A DNA stretch of 8,065 nucleotides from Duncaniella sp. (GTDB lineage: Bacteria; Bacteroidota; Bacteroidia; Bacteroidales; Muribaculaceae): the NCBI GenBank assembly GCA_022511285.1, contig JAFLRW010000086.1:1-8065 (forward strand). Reading direction: 5' to 3'. Each line of letters starts with the position of its first letter. Position 1 is the stretch's first letter. The notes beneath the pieces were generated by a model, which was not told the origin of the DNA, did no database searches, and was given only the letters and a program-made list of their open reading frames with translations. Made by a program: the position numbers and the translations under genes. Positions 6,645-8,065 of this stretch are shown here, piece after piece.

Positions 6645-7547
6645 ATGTCAAGCCAGTCGTCTGTCTCAATCGTCATCCCGGCCTACAATGCCGAGGCCTA
6701 TTTAAATGACTGTCTCAGCAGTGTGATGGGCCAGGCGGACGAGATTATTGTGATTGACGACGGCTCGACTGACTCTACCCCCGCCATAGCCTCCGGTTTC
6801 GACGGAGTGCGTCTTATCTCTACGCCTAACCGCGGGCTCGCATCTGCCCGCAACGAGGGGATACGGGCTTCTTCAGGCCAATGGCTGGTCTTTGTCGATG
6901 CTGACGACTGTCTCCTACCCGGGGCCGTGGCAAGGTTGCTTGACATAGCCTCAAGCCAAGGCGCCGAGGCGGTGACGGCCACCTTCACGGCCAATCCCAA
7001 TCTTCACGCTATCCCCTCAGGGTCTGTCCTCTCTCTTGATGGCAGAGAGGCTTTGATAGCCACTCTCTATCAGCAGCCACGATGGCTCAATTCGGCATGG
7101 GCATCCATCTTTAGAGCGGATAAGGTAAAGGAGGTGATGTTTACGGATGGCATCTACTACGAAGATCTTGATTTCACCGCTCGGCTCTATCCTCGCCTTT
7201 CTAAGGTCTGTTCGCTCAATGCTCCGGTCTATTTTTATCGTCCGAATCCGGTGAGCTTTCTGAACACGTTTTCGCCAAAACGCCTTGACGTCTTGTTGGT
7301 CACAGAGAGGATTGAGCGCCGGTTCCGGTCTGATGCCTCACTGCTTCGTGCCGCCCGTTCGCGCCGGCTGAGCGCTTGTTTCAATATGTATCTGCTCATA
7401 TGCCGTTTCCGCGAATATGCTGATGTGGCTCGTCTTTGCATCAATGAAATCAAGCGCCTCCGAGGCGATTGTTTTGCAGACCCTCGCGTGCGGCTGAAAA
7501 ATAAGCTTGGCATCATAGCATCCTACATCGCCACTCCATTCTTGTGA
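6645..7547 (+). CDS. Glycosyltransferase family 2 protein
   Basis: 300 residues, cytoplasmic or membrane-associated, transferring a sugar from a nucleotide-sugar, probably for surface polysaccharide or lipopolysaccharide. The GT-A domain starts at once: SIVIPAYNAEAYLNDCLSSV (8-27), the nucleotide-binding VIDDGSTDSTP (36-46), NRGLASARNEGIRASSGQW (62-80) and the metal-binding VDADD (84-88, DXD at D85-D87). YYEDLDF (171-177) likely contains the catalytic base (E173 or D174). The last 100 or so residues are Arg-rich and end with a mildly hydrophobic tail without clear transmembrane helices. The ATG at 6645 lies 25 bases after the DUF4923 stop, so it is probably the last gene of the greA operon. 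Acceptor and sugar donor cannot be told from sequence. It ends only 6 bases from the terminator of the convergent SRP RNA gene. Confidence 0.92.
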   Translation: MSSQSSVSIVIPAYNAEAYLNDCLSSVMGQADEIIVIDDGSTDSTPAIASGFDGVRLISTPNRGLASARNEGIRASSGQWLVFVDADDCLLPGAVARLLDIASSQGAEAVTATFTANPNLHAIPSGSVLSLDGREALIATLYQQPRWLNSAWASIFRADKVKEVMFTDGIYYEDLDFTARLYPRLSKVCSLNAPVYFYRPNPVSFLNTFSPKRLDVLLVTERIERRFRSDASLLRAARSRRLSACFNMYLLICRFREYADVARLCINEIKRLRGDCFADPRVRLKNKLGIIASYIATPFL

Positions 7548-7553
7548 GGGTAC

Positions 7554-7657
7554 AAAAAAAGGGTAAGCTGACTACATCGCACCGCTACGACCCCCTACCG
7601 CTGCTTCGATCAAGACCTGACGGAGTTCGGGGGGAGCTGGTCGTGTAGGACTTACCC
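7554..7657 (-). ncRNA. ffs: Signal recognition particle RNA (small bacterial 4.5S type)
   Basis: On the minus strand an RNA of about 97 bases runs from GGGUAAG (7657-7651) to CUUACCC (7567-7561), which pair with each other, followed by seven U (7560-7554) as terminator. Between them further complementary segments (CUACA with UGUAG, ACC/GCU with AGC/GGU, CCCCC with GGGGG) make the rod-like hairpin. The Ffh-binding domain is recognisable from GUCAGG (7621-7616) and AAGCAGC (7606-7600), separated by 9 bases exactly as in E. coli 4.5S RNA. The apical part is UCUUGAUCG, where E. coli has UCCGGAAGG, so the usual GGAA tetraloop is absent. It works with Ffh to target nascent membrane proteins. It has its own consensus promoter and is convergent to the glycosyltransferase gene. 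Confidence 0.93.
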
Positions 7658-7662
7658 GGCTG

Positions 7663-7692
7663 CAAAGTTACGCATTTTTTCTGATCTGACAA
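7663..7692 (-). promoter_or_regulatory. Consensus Bacteroidota promoter for ffs
   Basis: Read on the minus strand: TTG (7692-7690), a 19-base spacer and TAACTTTG (7670-7663). The SRP RNA begins about six bases downstream, the expected distance for a -7 element, which supports both calls. Confidence 0.88.
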
Positions 7693-7731
7693 GCCTCTCG
7701 GCCCATTTTTTTTGAACCGGTCACTAAAAAC

Positions 7732-7796
7732 AGTTATATGGAGTGTGCGAAATCATTGATTTTCGGTATTTCACATCATGAGATTACCATATAACT
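7732..7796. repeat. Nested inverted repeat overlapping a -7 box
   Basis: The outer arms AGTTATATGG (7732-7741) and CCATATAACT (7787-7796) are perfect over 10 bp and 45 bases apart. Inside, TGTG-CG-AAAT (7744-7753) pairs with ATTTCACA (7768-7775) if two bases bulge out. The right outer arm covers the first five bases of TAACTTTG. It could be an operator, a cruciform-forming site or a small decayed mobile element; no target duplication is visible at the ends. Confidence 0.6.
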
Positions 7797-7799
7797 TTG
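7792..7799 (+). promoter_or_regulatory. Candidate -7 promoter element
   Basis: TAACTTTG matches TAnnTTTG. At the expected -33 distance the sequence is TTTC (7769-7772, 19-base spacer) rather than TTTG, so the upstream element is imperfect. A transcript would begin near 7805 and meet the terminator at 7863-7909. Confidence 0.5.
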
Positions 7800-7805
7800 C
7801 ATCAG

Positions 7806-7909
7806 GAAAAAATGAATATCTCATGGTGAAATAAGAACAGAAATGTTATTGTTGAACAACGACAACGTGCGGAGCCGGCTGTGAAGTCTCGCTCCGCACG
7901 TTGAATTTT
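7806..7909 (+). ncRNA. Candidate small RNA or attenuated leader, about 105 bases
   Basis: The interval is bounded by a -7 box (7792-7799) and a perfect terminator hairpin (7863-7909) and holds no real coding frame; the longest mini-frame is 13 codons (7843-7884). It could be an independent small RNA, or a leader regulating the gene that starts at 8013. No known RNA family is recognised. Confidence 0.35.
7863..7909 (+). terminator. Strong hairpin with short T run (terminator or attenuator)
   Basis: CAACGTGCGGAGC (7863-7875) and GCTCCGCACGTTG (7891-7903) form a perfect 13-bp stem with a 15-base loop, followed by AATTTT (7904-7909). The T run is short, so termination may be partial. The loop holds TGTGAAG (7880-7886), complementary to CTTCACA (7926-7932) downstream. 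Confidence 0.72.
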
Positions 7910-7976
7910 CCGGAGGTGTTGCACTCTTCACATCACTAATCGGCATTATCGCACCATTTTGGCCATACGGCGGTTG

Positions 7977-7984
7977 TAACTTTG
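7977..7984 (+). promoter_or_regulatory. Probable -7 promoter element for the last, partial gene
   Basis: TAACTTTG matches TAnnTTTG and lies 28 bases before the ATG at 8013. The nearest upstream TTTG (7958-7961) is only 15 bases away, shorter than usual, so the -33 element is uncertain. Confidence 0.6.
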
Positions 7985-8012
7985 CGGAGTAAATCATAAA
8001 TCCCTCAAAGCT

Positions 8013-8065
8013 ATGCAACAACTCCCCGTGTCTGACCGCGCCTTCGGGCGCCTGCTCAAGGAAGC
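8013..8065 (+). CDS. Start of an unidentified protein gene (3' truncated by window end)
   Basis: An ATG at 8013 opens a frame reading MQQLPVSDRAFGRLLKEA to the end of the window (17 full codons plus two bases). The codon choice is GC-rich like the genes at the left of the window, and a TAACTTTG box lies 28 bases upstream, which supports a real start. Too little is present to name the product; no family is recognisable. Confidence 0.55.
   Translation, partial: MQQLPVSDRAFGRLLKE

Larger units (their letters stand above)
7693..8012. other. Structured intergenic region without a convincing protein gene
   Basis: These 320 bases hold no credible long coding frame on either strand. They contain a T-rich part behind the ffs promoter (7693-7731), the nested inverted repeat 7732-7796, a -7 box at 7792-7799, a strong hairpin terminator at 7863-7909, and a -7 box at 7977-7984 for the gene entering at the window end. 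An SD-like GGAGG at 7911-7915 precedes only a six-codon frame and is probably chance. Confidence 0.7.

Noticed and set aside
7911..7939. SD-like GGAGG with a TTG-started His-rich mini-frame
   Set aside because: Only six codons, a rare start and poor spacing; most likely chance.
7821..8021. A 66-codon open frame on the minus strand
   Set aside because: It runs through the terminator hairpin and the -7 box before 8013, has no promoter or ribosome-binding site, and its translation resembles no family; it also overlaps the start of the partial gene.
1..8065. CRISPR arrays, insertion sequences, tRNA genes, phage or defence genes
   Set aside because: No regularly spaced direct repeats, transposase or integrase motifs, tRNA cloverleaf or recognisable defence proteins were found on either strand.

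Overview
The window looks like chromosomal DNA from a Bacteroidota member, most likely order Bacteroidales (a gut Muribaculaceae-like lineage is a guess from overall feel, not shown). The reasons are: promoters of the Bacteroidota type (TTG, a spacer of about 19-20, then TAnnTTTG) before greA and the SRP RNA gene; two families known mainly from Bacteroidota (DUF4301 and DUF4923); an RNase HI with an N-terminal viroplasmin-like domain; and mostly weak or absent Shine-Dalgarno sequences. I see no phage genes, insertion sequences, CRISPR array or tRNA.

Layout. Positions 2-985 hold the 3' part of an alanine dehydrogenase/transhydrogenase-like protein, followed 14 bases later by an RNase HI (1000-1641). 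A short A/T-armed inverted repeat and a putative promoter lead into a 507-residue DUF4301 protein (1733-3256), which ends in a strong intrinsic terminator (3277-3310). The ribosome-assembly GTPase engB follows closely (3334-3939). A consensus promoter (3984-4014) then drives a leader of about 150 bases that contains a complete terminator-like hairpin (4055-4099). After it comes a compact five-gene block: greA, a HIT-family hydrolase, menA, a secreted DUF4923 protein and a family 2 glycosyltransferase (4170-7547). Spacings are 16, 5, -4 and 25 bases, so the block is probably one operon. Immediately convergent to it on the minus strand is the SRP RNA gene ffs (7554-7657) with its own consensus promoter (7663-7692).

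Positions 7693-8012 carry no convincing protein gene but are structured: a nested 65-bp inverted repeat (7732-7796) overlaps a -7 box, a perfect 13-bp hairpin terminator ends about 105 bases later, and another -7 box precedes the start of a gene cut by the window end (8013).

Most genes are housekeeping: RNA/DNA hybrid removal, ribosome assembly, transcript cleavage, menaquinone synthesis and protein targeting. The most interesting signals are non-coding: the promoter-terminator leader of greA, which resembles in layout the E. coli greA leader that yields GraL RNA, and the candidate small RNA at about 7806-7909. Among proteins, the dehydrogenase-like gene lacks the catalytic Lys and His of alanine dehydrogenases, and DUF4301 shows motifs suggestive of a sugar nucleotidyltransferase.
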